Source: Cryobacterium ruanii (GTDB lineage Bacteria > Actinomycetota > Actinomycetes > Actinomycetales > Microbacteriaceae). Taken from it: a DNA stretch of 64,000 bases. The position numbers and the translations under genes are program-made. Location of the stretch: positions 234,454 to 298,453 of the forward strand of contig NZ_SOHK01000012.1 of NCBI RefSeq assembly GCF_004404055.1. The letters run 5' to 3'. The notes under the pieces are model-generated. The model was given only the letters and a program-made list of their open reading frames with translations. It searched no databases and was not told the origin of the DNA. Positions 11,004-19,070 of the stretch are shown here, piece by piece. The number at the start of each line of letters is the position of its first letter. Position 1 is the stretch's first letter.

Positions 11004-12173
11004 ATGCATCTGGACACAATGACACTGTTAGTGCTCAACGGAGTGGTCGTCGCACTGTGCGGGGTGTCATTCATTTTGAACACCGCGTTCAGTCGCAACG
11101 ATTCCGTCGGCCGCATCTGGAGCATGGCGTTCATCGCCGCCATGATGGTCACCATCGGGCACGGTGCCTCTGCGACGGGGCAGATGATCTGGTGGGCCAG
11201 TATCGTGGCCAACCTGGCCCTGACCGTCGCGGTCGGGTCGCTGTGGTCCGGGCTGCGTCGGTACAACCGCCGCAGCCGCGGCTTCAAGGTGATCGCACTG
11301 ATCAGCGTTCTCGTGCTCGCCGCGACGCTGCTGCACGGAGAACCGGCCGGCCGGTGGGCGGGCGCCGCCGAATTGTGGATCGGCGTAGCCGTGTTGGCGG
11401 CCCTCGGGGCGCTCGAAGCGGTGCGCGGCCGATTGCGTCGTAACCTGAGCGGTCGTACCCTGGCCGTCGCCCTGTGGTTGGTGGCCGTGGTGGCCACGGC
11501 TCGGGCCATCGTCTTCACCGTCGACGGTGTCACCGGGGCGTTGTTTCTCACTTATTTCAACACGGCCAACGCTGCGGCCCTCAGCCTGTGTCTCGTCGTG
11601 CTTATGACGATCGCCACCGCGACCCTGCACGCCGAGCAGGCTTCGGGCCGCGCCGTCGGTGACCTGACCGACGGCATCCACTCGGCAGCGGGCGTGCTGT
11701 CGGCCGCCGCGTTTCTGCAGGCGGCGACCGACCACCTGGACCGGGCCAAAAATGCTCGCGTCGGACTCGTTTTGATCGGCGCTGACATCGACAACCTGCC
11801 GGAGATCAATACCGCGTTCGGCCGGGTGGCCGGCGACGAGGCGATCGCCCGGTTTGCCAAGAAGCTTCGCCTCAGCGCTCCGGCACTGTCATTAATCGGT
11901 CATCGAGCCAGTGGCCGGTTCCTGGTGCTCGCCGGGGCGGCCTCGGCTGCCGAGGCCCGTGCCCTCGTGGAACGCATCCAGACCACCCTCGTGGACGAGC
12001 CATTGAAGGGGGCCTCCCTGATTCGCCTGACCGCGAGTTTCGGGATCGCCGACACCTTCGACCATGGGCATGGCCTCGCCGCGCTGAGCGGCGCGGTGAA
12101 CACGGCCATCGACACGGTCAAGGTGCGCGGCGGCAACGACATCGCTGTGCAGCTCGCGGCGACCGGATCTTGA
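11004..12173 (+). CDS. Membrane protein with degenerate GGDEF domain
   Basis: 389 residues: several hydrophobic segments in the first 200 residues, then a diguanylate-cyclase-like fold. The metal-site segment is readable as IGADIDNLPEINTAFGRVAGDEAIARFAKKL. The signature GGDEF is replaced by AGDEA, so cyclase activity is unlikely and a binding or regulatory role is more probable. It starts four bases after the histidine kinase and completes a three-gene set with the GGDEF-EAL protein. Confidence 0.75.
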   Translation: MHLDTMTLLVLNGVVVALCGVSFILNTAFSRNDSVGRIWSMAFIAAMMVTIGHGASATGQMIWWASIVANLALTVAVGSLWSGLRRYNRRSRGFKVIALISVLVLAATLLHGEPAGRWAGAAELWIGVAVLAALGALEAVRGRLRRNLSGRTLAVALWLVAVVATARAIVFTVDGVTGALFLTYFNTANAAALSLCLVVLMTIATATLHAEQASGRAVGDLTDGIHSAAGVLSAAAFLQAATDHLDRAKNARVGLVLIGADIDNLPEINTAFGRVAGDEAIARFAKKLRLSAPALSLIGHRASGRFLVLAGAASAAEARALVERIQTTLVDEPLKGASLIRLTASFGIADTFDHGHGLAALSGAVNTAIDTVKVRGGNDIAVQLAATGS

Positions 12174-12387
12174 TCGGATCTTGAGGCAAAGCAGACCCAA
12201 ACGGGGCCAGGAAGGGGACGTCATCTGTCAGAGTTGGTAGGTGATCCTACAGACGCCCGACGCCATCATGACCAGCGGATGCCCGGCATGAGCTTGCTAG
12301 TCGACCCGGCGCCGCTGAAGCGGCTGCGCAGTGAACTCGATGCTGACACCTGCCGGGCGCTGTCGCTGCATGTCGCGCCAGCGTAGT

Positions 12388-13341
12388 TTAGGCCTGGTCG
12401 TTGGATGCGGCGAGGCGGTAGCCCACGCCGCGCACGGTTTCCAGCCAGCGTGGGGTTGTACTACTGTCGCCGAGTTTGCGGCGCAAGTTTCCCATGTGAA
12501 CTTCCACTGCGCGCCGGTCCGCTTCATTCACCGGGTAGGCGCTCGCGTAGGCTTCACCGCGCAGCAGCAGGGCCAGATCGTTCTTGCTGCGCACCCGCCG
12601 CTCGGATTCGAGCAGCGCGGCGATCAGGTCAAATTCGGTGCGGGTCAGTTCGAGCTGCGCGCCGGCGAGTTGCGCGAGCCGTTCTGCCGGGTTCAGCCGC
12701 AGGCCGTTGTGCTCAAACCAGCCGTTCACCGGTGCGGAGTCGGTCAGACCGTTCGCGGCGTCGGTGGCCGGCACGAATACCGGAGCGGATGCGACGGGTG
12801 TCTGTCGAAAAACAAGTGATGGCGCTGCGCTAACCGGCGTGGTGGCCACGGGCGCGGCTTCGGCGGCGGGCGTCGTCGCGCTGACCGGGGCGGAGTACGC
12901 GGGGCGGGCGATGGGGGCTTCGACGGCGGGCGTGGCAGCGGCATTCGCTGTCACGGAGTGGCGGGGGCGCCGCAGCATCGCTTCGATGCGGGCGCGCAGT
13001 TCCCGCGGGCGAAACGGTTTGGTCAGGTAGTCATCGGCGCCCGCTTCAAGGCCCTGCAGGGTGTCGATTTCGTCGTCCCGGGCGGTGAGCAGGACGAGGT
13101 AGGTGGAGCTGAAGGCTCGGATGCGTTTGGCCGTTTCGAAGCCGTCCATACCGGGCATGCTCACATCGAGCGTCGTGACGATGGGATCGTAGGCGCGTAC
13201 CGCCGCAATGCCGTCAAGACCATTGCTCGTGGCGATCGCTTCGAATCCGGCTTGGCTGAGCACGACTTCGAGCAAGTTGCGAATGTCGGCGTCATCTTCA
13301 ATTATGACGGCGACGCGCTGTTCCGCGTTGTCAGGATGCAT
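12388..13341 (-). CDS. OmpR-type response regulator with long linker
   Basis: 317 residues, about 90 more than is usual. The receiver domain shows the acidic pocket (E15, D16, D17), phospho-acceptor D59 in TTLDVSMPGMDG and K108 in DYLTKPF. The C-terminal winged helix (about 215-312) has the typical LELTRTEFDLIAALL and RGVGYRLA. Between them is a low-complexity Ala/Pro/Thr/Val linker of about 85 residues, unusual for OmpR-type regulators. The gene is convergent with the GGDEF/kinase cluster and divergent from mqo, with under 100 bases between the two starts, so it may regulate that neighbour. Confidence 0.9.
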   Translation of the reverse strand: MHPDNAEQRVAVIIEDDADIRNLLEVVLSQAGFEAIATSNGLDGIAAVRAYDPIVTTLDVSMPGMDGFETAKRIRAFSSTYLVLLTARDDEIDTLQGLEAGADDYLTKPFRPRELRARIEAMLRRPRHSVTANAAATPAVEAPIARPAYSAPVSATTPAAEAAPVATTPVSAAPSLVFRQTPVASAPVFVPATDAANGLTDSAPVNGWFEHNGLRLNPAERLAQLAGAQLELTRTEFDLIAALLESERRVRSKNDLALLLRGEAYASAYPVNEADRRAVEVHMGNLRRKLGDSSTTPRWLETVRGVGYRLAASNDQA

Positions 13342-13436
13342 TTACCCATTATCCCCCTATTCGGGTGTACCACCAATTGGCGGCCTGCGGGCAGGGGCGG
13401 TCGGGCGTATCCACTCGCAGCGATACACTCGAAGTT

Positions 13437-14915
13437 GTGAATTCTCAGCAAACCGTTGACGTAGTCCTCATTGGTGGCGGCATCATGAGTGCCACCCTCG
13501 GCACGCTCTTGAAGAAGCTGCAGCCCGACTGGCGCATCGATGTCTACGAGCGTCTCGGCGAGTTGGCCCAGGAGAGCTCGAACCCGTGGAACAACGCCGG
13601 CACCGGCCACGCGGGGCTATGCGAACTCAACTACATGCCGCAGGCACCCGACGGTTCGGTCACCGCCGACAAGGCCGTCGTCATCAATGAGCAGTTCCAG
13701 ATCAGCCGTCAGCTGTGGGCGCACCTCGTGCAGACCGGCGCCCTGCCGGAGCCAAATAAGTTTATCAATTCCACCCCGCACATGACCTTCGTTCACGGCA
13801 AGGCCAACGTGGAGTACCTGCGCAAGCGGCACGCCGTGCTCGTCACCCAGCCGCTGTTCGCCGGTATGGAATTCAGCGATGACGCCTCGAAGATCGGCAC
13901 CTGGACCCCGCTGCTCACCCGCAAGCGTCCGGCCGGCCAGAAGATCGCCGCCACCCGCATCGTGAGTGGCACCGACGTCGACTTCGGCGCCCTTACGCGC
14001 TTTTTGTTCGAGAACCTCGAACAGCAGGGTGTCACGATGCATATGAACGAGCAGGTCGTCGGCCTCAAGCACAAAGCGGACGGCACGTGGAACCTTAAAC
14101 TGCTGCGTCAGGTCGGGCAGACCCGCAGCACCATCAACGCCCGTTTCGTCTTCGTCGGTGCCGGCGGCGGCGCCCTCGCGCTGTTGCAACAGAGCGGAAT
14201 CCCCGAGATCAAAGGGTTCGGCGGCTTCCCGATCAGCGGACAGTTTCTGCGCACCACCAACCCGAAGCTCGTGGCCCAGCACCAGGCCAAGGTTTACGGC
14301 AAGGCTGCCAAGGGTGCCCCACCCATGTCGGTGCCGCACCTCGATACCCGCGTGGTCGACGGCGAAATGTCGCTGCTGTTCGGCCCGTACGCCGGGTTCA
14401 GCCCGAAGTTCCTGAAGACCAGCACTTGGTTCGACCTGCCATTCTCCATTCGCACGCACAACCTCGGCCCGATGCTCGCCGTCGCCCGCCACAACTTCGA
14501 CCTCATGAAATACCTGATCGGTGAGGTGTTCGCCTCGCGCAATGCCAAGCTCAAGGCTCTGCGTGAGTTCATCCCCGCCGCGGTCTCCGATGACTGGGAG
14601 CTCATCTCGGCCGGGCAGCGTGTGCAGGTTATGAAGAAAGACGCCAAACTCGGGGGAGTGCTGCAGTTCGGCACCGAGGTCATCACCTCGTCCGACGGCT
14701 CGATAGCCGGCCTGCTCGGCGCCTCGCCGGGAGCGTCGACGGCCGCGCCGATCATGGTGGACCTTCTGGCCCGCTGCTTTCCCGACCGCATTGAGGGCTG
14801 GAAGCCGCGCATCCGACAAATGATCCCGAGCTACGGCACCATGCTTTCTGACGACCCCGCCGCTGCTGCCGCGTCGCTCGCCGCTACCGCCAAGGTTCTG
14901 CACCTCAGCAACTAG
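13437..14915 (+). CDS. mqo: Malate:quinone oxidoreductase
   Basis: Peripheral membrane FAD enzyme that oxidises malate to oxaloacetate and passes electrons to quinone in the citric acid cycle. GTG 13437 gives VNSQQTVDVVLIGGGIMSA, with the FAD-binding glycine motif placed as in the family; the open frame upstream lacks similarity. The segments SSNPWNNAGTGHAGLCELNY, FVGAGGGALALLQQSGI and GFGGFPISGQFL are characteristic. The 492-residue length is normal. The response regulator is divergent from it. Confidence 0.96.
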   Translation: MNSQQTVDVVLIGGGIMSATLGTLLKKLQPDWRIDVYERLGELAQESSNPWNNAGTGHAGLCELNYMPQAPDGSVTADKAVVINEQFQISRQLWAHLVQTGALPEPNKFINSTPHMTFVHGKANVEYLRKRHAVLVTQPLFAGMEFSDDASKIGTWTPLLTRKRPAGQKIAATRIVSGTDVDFGALTRFLFENLEQQGVTMHMNEQVVGLKHKADGTWNLKLLRQVGQTRSTINARFVFVGAGGGALALLQQSGIPEIKGFGGFPISGQFLRTTNPKLVAQHQAKVYGKAAKGAPPMSVPHLDTRVVDGEMSLLFGPYAGFSPKFLKTSTWFDLPFSIRTHNLGPMLAVARHNFDLMKYLIGEVFASRNAKLKALREFIPAAVSDDWELISAGQRVQVMKKDAKLGGVLQFGTEVITSSDGSIAGLLGASPGASTAAPIMVDLLARCFPDRIEGWKPRIRQMIPSYGTMLSDDPAAAAASLAATAKVLHLSN

Positions 14916-15057
14916 CCGTCCGGCGCCTGCTCGGCTTCTGCTGGGCGGCCGGCGCCTTGGAATTCCGTGAGAGTTCAGTCGGAGTGCCCTGTCAACCCCT
15001 TGATTGATGCAGTCAGCGGATGTCTACTTAAGGCCCAAAGCGGCCCGGAGGCGGCAA

Positions 15058-15366
15058 GTGAATTCGAACAATGGCGTTTCGGATGCGGAGAACCTGCGCG
15101 TATCGCAGCTCGGCATCCTCCAGCTCACCCCGACCGAGTGGTTGGTGCGAGATCCGCAAATTCTGGACGGTGACCCGGCCGCCCTGCTCGGAGTGATCCA
15201 GCAGAGCGGGGACGCCTACGAGGTGACGAAGCTCGGTGAGCTCACGACGAGATGGTTCTACTCCTCGTTCGACCGGGCACAGGCCAGCTTTCTAGCAGCA
15301 GGTGCCCCGGCCCCACGCCCGGCTTTGCGGCCAATGAAGCCCGCCGTCTCTCGCGTCGCGGACTAG
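15058..15366 (+). CDS. Small conserved-looking protein of unknown function
   Basis: 102 residues from GTG 15058, preceded by GGAGG at good spacing; the frame stays open upstream to 15004. The sequence (LRVSQLGILQLTPTEWLVRD, then DAYEVTKLGELTTRWFYSSF) is ordered and mixed in composition, with a Pro/Ala-rich tail. I do not recognise a family. No signal peptide or membrane helix is visible. It is convergent with the YtxH-like gene. Confidence 0.6.
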   Translation: MNSNNGVSDAENLRVSQLGILQLTPTEWLVRDPQILDGDPAALLGVIQQSGDAYEVTKLGELTTRWFYSSFDRAQASFLAAGAPAPRPALRPMKPAVSRVAD

Positions 15367-15443
15367 CAGACGCCCCGCCACTCACCCGCCGCCCGAGTCG
15401 GAGCGTCATGACACCGAAACCGTGCGGCTGCTGGCACCCCACT

Positions 15444-15478
15444 CGACACCCCGGCCGGGCCCACCAGCCAGGGTGTCG
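15444..15478. terminator. Possible bidirectional terminator hairpin
   Basis: CGACACCC at 15444-15451 pairs with GGGTGTCG at 15471-15478 around a GC-rich loop, between two convergent genes. No T run follows on either strand, so intrinsic termination is only possible. Confidence 0.35.
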
Positions 15479-15493
15479 GCGTCACGGAGTGTT

Positions 15494-15775
15494 CTAGATT
15501 TCGTGACTCCCGTCCTCCGCTGACGGGCTGGTCTTGCGTTCTTCTTTTTTGACGGATTCCTCCGTGCGATCCAGCAAGTCGCTCACTTTGGTCTGCGCCA
15601 CGGATGCCGCGTCACGCGCGATGGTCTCCGCTTGGGAGATGACTTTCTGCGTGGCGGGGTCGCCCCACATTTCGTGGGCTTTCGCGCTGAGGCGGTCGTA
15701 GGCTTGGCGGCCAGCCTTGGACCCGAGCACGAATCCGGTCGCGGTGCCGAGGAGGAACAGTAGCTTGCCTTTCAT
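15494..15775 (-). CDS. YtxH-like small membrane-associated protein
   Basis: 93 residues. One N-terminal hydrophobic segment (LLFLLGTATGFVLGSKAGRQAYDRL) with a glycine-rich pattern typical of YtxH-type general stress proteins is followed by a charged amphipathic helix with Lys/Glu runs. It probably lies at the membrane with a cytoplasmic tail. A GGAG-like site (ggggactcc on the plus strand) lies just upstream of the ATG. The assignment is by pattern only. Confidence 0.65.
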   Translation of the reverse strand: MKGKLLFLLGTATGFVLGSKAGRQAYDRLSAKAHEMWGDPATQKVISQAETIARDAASVAQTKVSDLLDRTEESVKKEERKTSPSAEDGSHEI

Positions 15776-15847
15776 GGGGACTCCTTAGGGGATACGGGGT
15801 GTGGGTGCGGTTAGCGGGATACGGGAGTGCCGATGCGGGTTGCGCGG

Positions 15848-16330
15848 TCAGGCGGTGGGTTCAACGAGGGTGGGATCTTCTTCGTCTACTTCGTGACCGA
15901 CCAGGTAGGGGCTTGAGGGTTTGCCGGCCGGGTCGACGTCGTCGAGGTTCGGCTCATTGTCGGCGTTGTCCTGGTCGTCTTCGGCGTCGGTGTCCGGCTT
16001 GGTCGCGCTGTTTGTTTCAACGTCGCTGTCCGGCTCGACCGGGGTGGCTGTGGCGGCTTCTCCGGCCGTCGATCCGTCGGTGGTCGGGGCAGGGCCGTCC
16101 GGGCCGGTGCTCGCGCTCGCGCTCGGAACGGTCGGTTCGGGCTGTTCCTTGGCAGCATCATCTGCTTCCCCGGCAGACCCGGCCTGTTCCGCCGCCGGGC
16201 CGTCGGGGCCGTCCGGCCCCACGATCTGGTCGGGATTGCTCGGTGTGCTCGGCGGCTCCGGAATATTGAGCGGCGGCTCTTCAACGGGATCAGAATCGTG
16301 GGTCACGGGCTTACCTTTCTCAACGGCCAT
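15848..16330 (-). CDS. Acidic, proline-rich low-complexity protein
   Basis: About 160 residues from ATG 16330 (MAVEKGKPVTHDSD). Almost the whole protein is Asp/Glu/Pro/Ala/Thr-rich and likely disordered; only the end (SSPYLVGHEVDEEDPTLVEP) looks constrained. A longer frame continues upstream to 17023, but that part is the antisense of the topoisomerase gene and is not coding. Function unknown. Start choice is moderate; a GTG ten codons later is possible. Confidence 0.5.
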   Translation of the reverse strand: MAVEKGKPVTHDSDPVEEPPLNIPEPPSTPSNPDQIVGPDGPDGPAAEQAGSAGEADDAAKEQPEPTVPSASASTGPDGPAPTTDGSTAGEAATATPVEPDSDVETNSATKPDTDAEDDQDNADNEPNLDDVDPAGKPSSPYLVGHEVDEEDPTLVEPTA

Positions 16331-16439
16331 AACGGCGCCCCGGCGGGCGGCATTCAAGTTATACCGCGAACGCGGGACATTCACTGAAAATCGTTCGGGC
16401 AGCAACCCGGGCAGTGCCGGGCCGGACGCCTCCTCCGAT

Positions 16440-17576
16440 TCATTCCCCGGCGCCGAGCAGAAGTGCGCGCAACGCTGTTTCGACCGACACCCGGCTTGTT
16501 GGGTCGATGGTTTCCCCCGCTCGAAACAAATCGATAACGCGGGGATCAACATAGCTCGTGCGGGCGATCGCTGGTGTGTTGCCGAGGGCATCAGCGGCCT
16601 GCCGCATCGCTTCGGCAATAGCGCGGTCGTCGGCGCGACGGCTGCGCGTCGCCGCGCGCGGCCGTCGGGTAGCGGATGCCGCCGGTGCAGCCGAGGCAGC
16701 TCCACCCGATGAGCCAGCCCTGCCACCCGAGTTAGCCTGGCCACCCGAGTCAGCTCTGCCAGACGCGACAGCTCTGCTTGCCGGGGCCGCGGCCTCCAAG
16801 ACGCTCGCCGCCAGGCTCCGAGCCAGGCTTTGCGCGGCAGCGGCCGTGCCTCGAAGCGTGCGAAAATCCTTGGCAGTGAACTCGCCGCCGGTACGTTCTC
16901 GAATGAAATCGTTGATCTCGGTGGCCGACACGATGCCCTCGATATCATCGAGCACCCACGACAGCAGCGGTGCGGCCGGGCGCTCGCGCAGGCGGGCGCG
17001 CAGGTAGGCGGCGAGGTCGGCATCCGCTATGACGCCCTGAAACTGTTGCCCGCTCTTAGCCGGAAAATCGAGCCGCACGACGTCGCCGCGCACCCTGACG
17101 TGCGAGCAAAGCAGGGTAGAGAGCCCGTGGCTTCCGTAGGTGTCGGCGTAGCGCTCGCTGCCGATGCGCAAAGACGCGAGGTCGAGCATGCGAAACGCCG
17201 CAGCGAGCGCCCGGGTGCGGGGCGGGCCGTCACCGCGCAGCTCGCGGGTGACCTGGCCGCGCACCCGCGGCAGCGACTCGGCGAGCTGCAGCGCGCGTTC
17301 GAACTTGAGGCGGTCCTTCTGTTCACGCCAGGCCGGATGGTAGATGTACTGGCGGCGCCCGGCGGCGTCGATGCCGATCGCCTGGATATGTCCGTTGGCG
17401 TGTGGCGAGATCCACACGTCGTTCCATGCCGGTGGAATCGCCAGGGCCGCGAACCGCTCGCGCAGCGCCTTCTCGGCGACCGTGTGCCCGGCCGGATCGC
17501 GGTAGTTGAATCCTCTGCCGGAGCGCCGCCGGGTGTAGCCCGGCCGGTTCGGGTCGCTGCGTCGCAGCCGGGTCAT
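16440..17576 (-). CDS. Type IB DNA topoisomerase
   Basis: Poxvirus-like topoisomerase that relaxes supercoils through a 3'-phosphotyrosine intermediate. The N-terminal domain shows RPGYTRRRSGRGFNY and IPPAWNDVWISPHANGHIQA. The catalytic core shows LRIGSERYADTYGSHGLSTL and FTAKDFRTLRGT. The nucleophile is Y342 in IARTSYVDPRVIDLF. Between the last core helices and the tyrosine helix there is an Ala/Ser/Gly-rich insertion of about 50 residues (roughly 262-312). Length is 378 residues. It is divergent from the radical SAM gene. Confidence 0.93.
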   Translation of the reverse strand: MTRLRRSDPNRPGYTRRRSGRGFNYRDPAGHTVAEKALRERFAALAIPPAWNDVWISPHANGHIQAIGIDAAGRRQYIYHPAWREQKDRLKFERALQLAESLPRVRGQVTRELRGDGPPRTRALAAAFRMLDLASLRIGSERYADTYGSHGLSTLLCSHVRVRGDVVRLDFPAKSGQQFQGVIADADLAAYLRARLRERPAAPLLSWVLDDIEGIVSATEINDFIRERTGGEFTAKDFRTLRGTAAAAQSLARSLAASVLEAAAPASRAVASGRADSGGQANSGGRAGSSGGAASAAPAASATRRPRAATRSRRADDRAIAEAMRQAADALGNTPAIARTSYVDPRVIDLFRAGETIDPTSRVSVETALRALLLGAGE

Positions 17577-17706
17577 GCCTGGGTAGTTTGTGCTCGCATG
17601 CCGGCACAGTACCGCGAATCGTTCGCGCGCGGCCGCGGCATCCGCTGTGCTGCGGGTTTTTCTCGTGGCGCTTGCGTTTCAGTCGTACCTGTGTTCGACT
17701 TAGAGT

Positions 17707-18897
17707 ATGCGGTGGAGCGGGCAAGAACTACAGACCGAGCAGGTTGGCGCCCTGCCGGGCCTCGCCCGCTTGAACAACCTTGTGCGCAGCGTGCAGACGC
17801 CCGAGTTCGCCGGGATCACGTTTCACGAGATCCTCTGCAAGTCTGCCCTCAACCACGTACCAGGGCAGAGTGCGTTGCCGTTCGGCTACACGATCAACCC
17901 CTATCGCGGCTGCTCGCACGCCTGCACCTATTGCTTCGCGCGACCCACGCACCAATATCTCGATCTCGACGCCGGCAAAGACTTCGACAGCGAGATCATC
18001 GTCAAAGTCAATGTGGCCGAGGTCCTGAGAAAAGAACTGGCGAAACCCATGTGGGGCCGGCATCCGGTGGCGCTGGGCACCAACACCGACCCGTACCAGC
18101 GTGCCGAGGGGCGTTACCGGCTCATGCCCGGCATCATCGCGGCCCTCGCCGACAGCGGCACGCCCATCTCGATTCTCACCAAGGGAACCCTGCTGCGCCG
18201 CGATCTCGACCTGCTCGTCGAGGCGAGCGCGCACGTTCCGGTGGACCTGGCCATGTCCATAGCGATCTATGACGACGAGATGCAGCAGTCGGTTGAGCCC
18301 GGCACCCCCACCACCAAGGCGCGCCTCGCCACGGTCACCGCCGTACGCGAACGGGGGCTGGACTGCGGCGTGTTTCTCATGCCCATCCTGCCTTTTCTCA
18401 CCGACACCCGCGCCCACCTCGACGAAGCCCTGCGGCAAGCCAAGGCGGCCGGCGCCACGAGCGTGCTCTACAGCGGACTCAACCTCAAGCCCGCCGTGAA
18501 GGAGTGGTACCTGCGCTGGCTGGCCCGTGAGCATCCCGAACTCGTGGGCCGCTACCAGGAGCTCTACGCGCGCGGCCAATACGCGCCCAAGGAGTACCGC
18601 ACCTGGCTCGCCGCGCGCATCAAACCGCTCATTCGCGCGCACGGCCTCGAGCGTGGAGTCGTCGACCCCGCGACCGGCGGCATCCGCTCGAGTGCTCTCC
18701 CGTCGTCCCCCGAGCGGATGCCCGCGCCCGCCGCCCGCGCCCCCCTCCCGGCCGCGGGCTTACGAGGCCCGGGCCCCGTTCCCGGGCACAGTTTAGAAAA
18801 TGGGCCCGCGGCCACAAGGCGGGCCCGAAGCGCGGAGGCGCCCCGGTCGCTGATTTCGGCCGAGCTTCCGCTCGACTTGGCGCCGACCCTGTTCTGA
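17707..18897 (+). CDS. Rv2578c-family radical SAM protein
   Basis: Similar to mycobacterial Rv2578c and SplB-like radical SAM enzymes; the reaction is unknown. The start MRWSGQELQ fits the family. The 4Fe-4S cluster motif CX3CX2C is C69, C73 and C76 (RGCSHACTYCFARP). The core extends to about residue 330 (YAPKEYRTWLAARIKPLIRAHGLERG). The last 60 residues are low-complexity and include residues encoded by the GC-rich palindromic repeat (about 354-374), so the native C-terminus has probably been extended. No intein is present, although some mycobacterial relatives carry one. Confidence 0.88.
   Translation: MRWSGQELQTEQVGALPGLARLNNLVRSVQTPEFAGITFHEILCKSALNHVPGQSALPFGYTINPYRGCSHACTYCFARPTHQYLDLDAGKDFDSEIIVKVNVAEVLRKELAKPMWGRHPVALGTNTDPYQRAEGRYRLMPGIIAALADSGTPISILTKGTLLRRDLDLLVEASAHVPVDLAMSIAIYDDEMQQSVEPGTPTTKARLATVTAVRERGLDCGVFLMPILPFLTDTRAHLDEALRQAKAAGATSVLYSGLNLKPAVKEWYLRWLAREHPELVGRYQELYARGQYAPKEYRTWLAARIKPLIRAHGLERGVVDPATGGIRSSALPSSPERMPAPAARAPLPAAGLRGPGPVPGHSLENGPAATRRARSAEAPRSLISAELPLDLAPTLF
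18764..18827. repeat. GC-rich palindromic repeat, copy B, inside a coding frame
   Basis: Contains GGCCCGGGCCCCGT and the core CCCGGGCACAGTTT followed by AGAAAATGGGCCCG. Read on the opposite strand, copy C shows the same 28-base core with about three changes, so B and C form a large inverted pair 150 bases apart. Copy B is translated in frame in the C-terminus of the radical SAM protein. Confidence 0.65.
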
Positions 18898-18911
18898 CTC
18901 CGTTTCAGGCG

Positions 18912-18976
18912 CGGCCCGGGCCCCGTCAACGGGCCCATTTTATGAACTGAGCCCGGGGCCATAGGTGGGCCCGGCT
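18912..18976. repeat. GC-rich palindromic repeat, copy C
   Basis: Starts with GGCCCGGGCCCCGTC (identical to copy A) and continues through an inverted version of the copy B core. It can fold on itself through GGGCCC and GGGCCCG arms. It lies just after the radical SAM stop and may also end that transcript. Confidence 0.65.
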
Positions 18977-19070
18977 AGCGGATGCCCCGCCCGCAACCAT
19001 GCACCAACCACCCGCAACCGCCCCCGCCGCCGCCACCCCACCCCGGTGCCATACTTAGCCAGGGGGAAAA

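Noticed and set aside
12174..12387. Short open frames between the degenerate GGDEF gene and the response regulator
   Set aside because: No conserved pattern or start signal; treated as intergenic.
16331..17023. Upstream extension of the acidic protein to 391 residues
   Set aside because: The extension is antisense to the topoisomerase IB gene, and the composition changes abruptly at MAVEKG.
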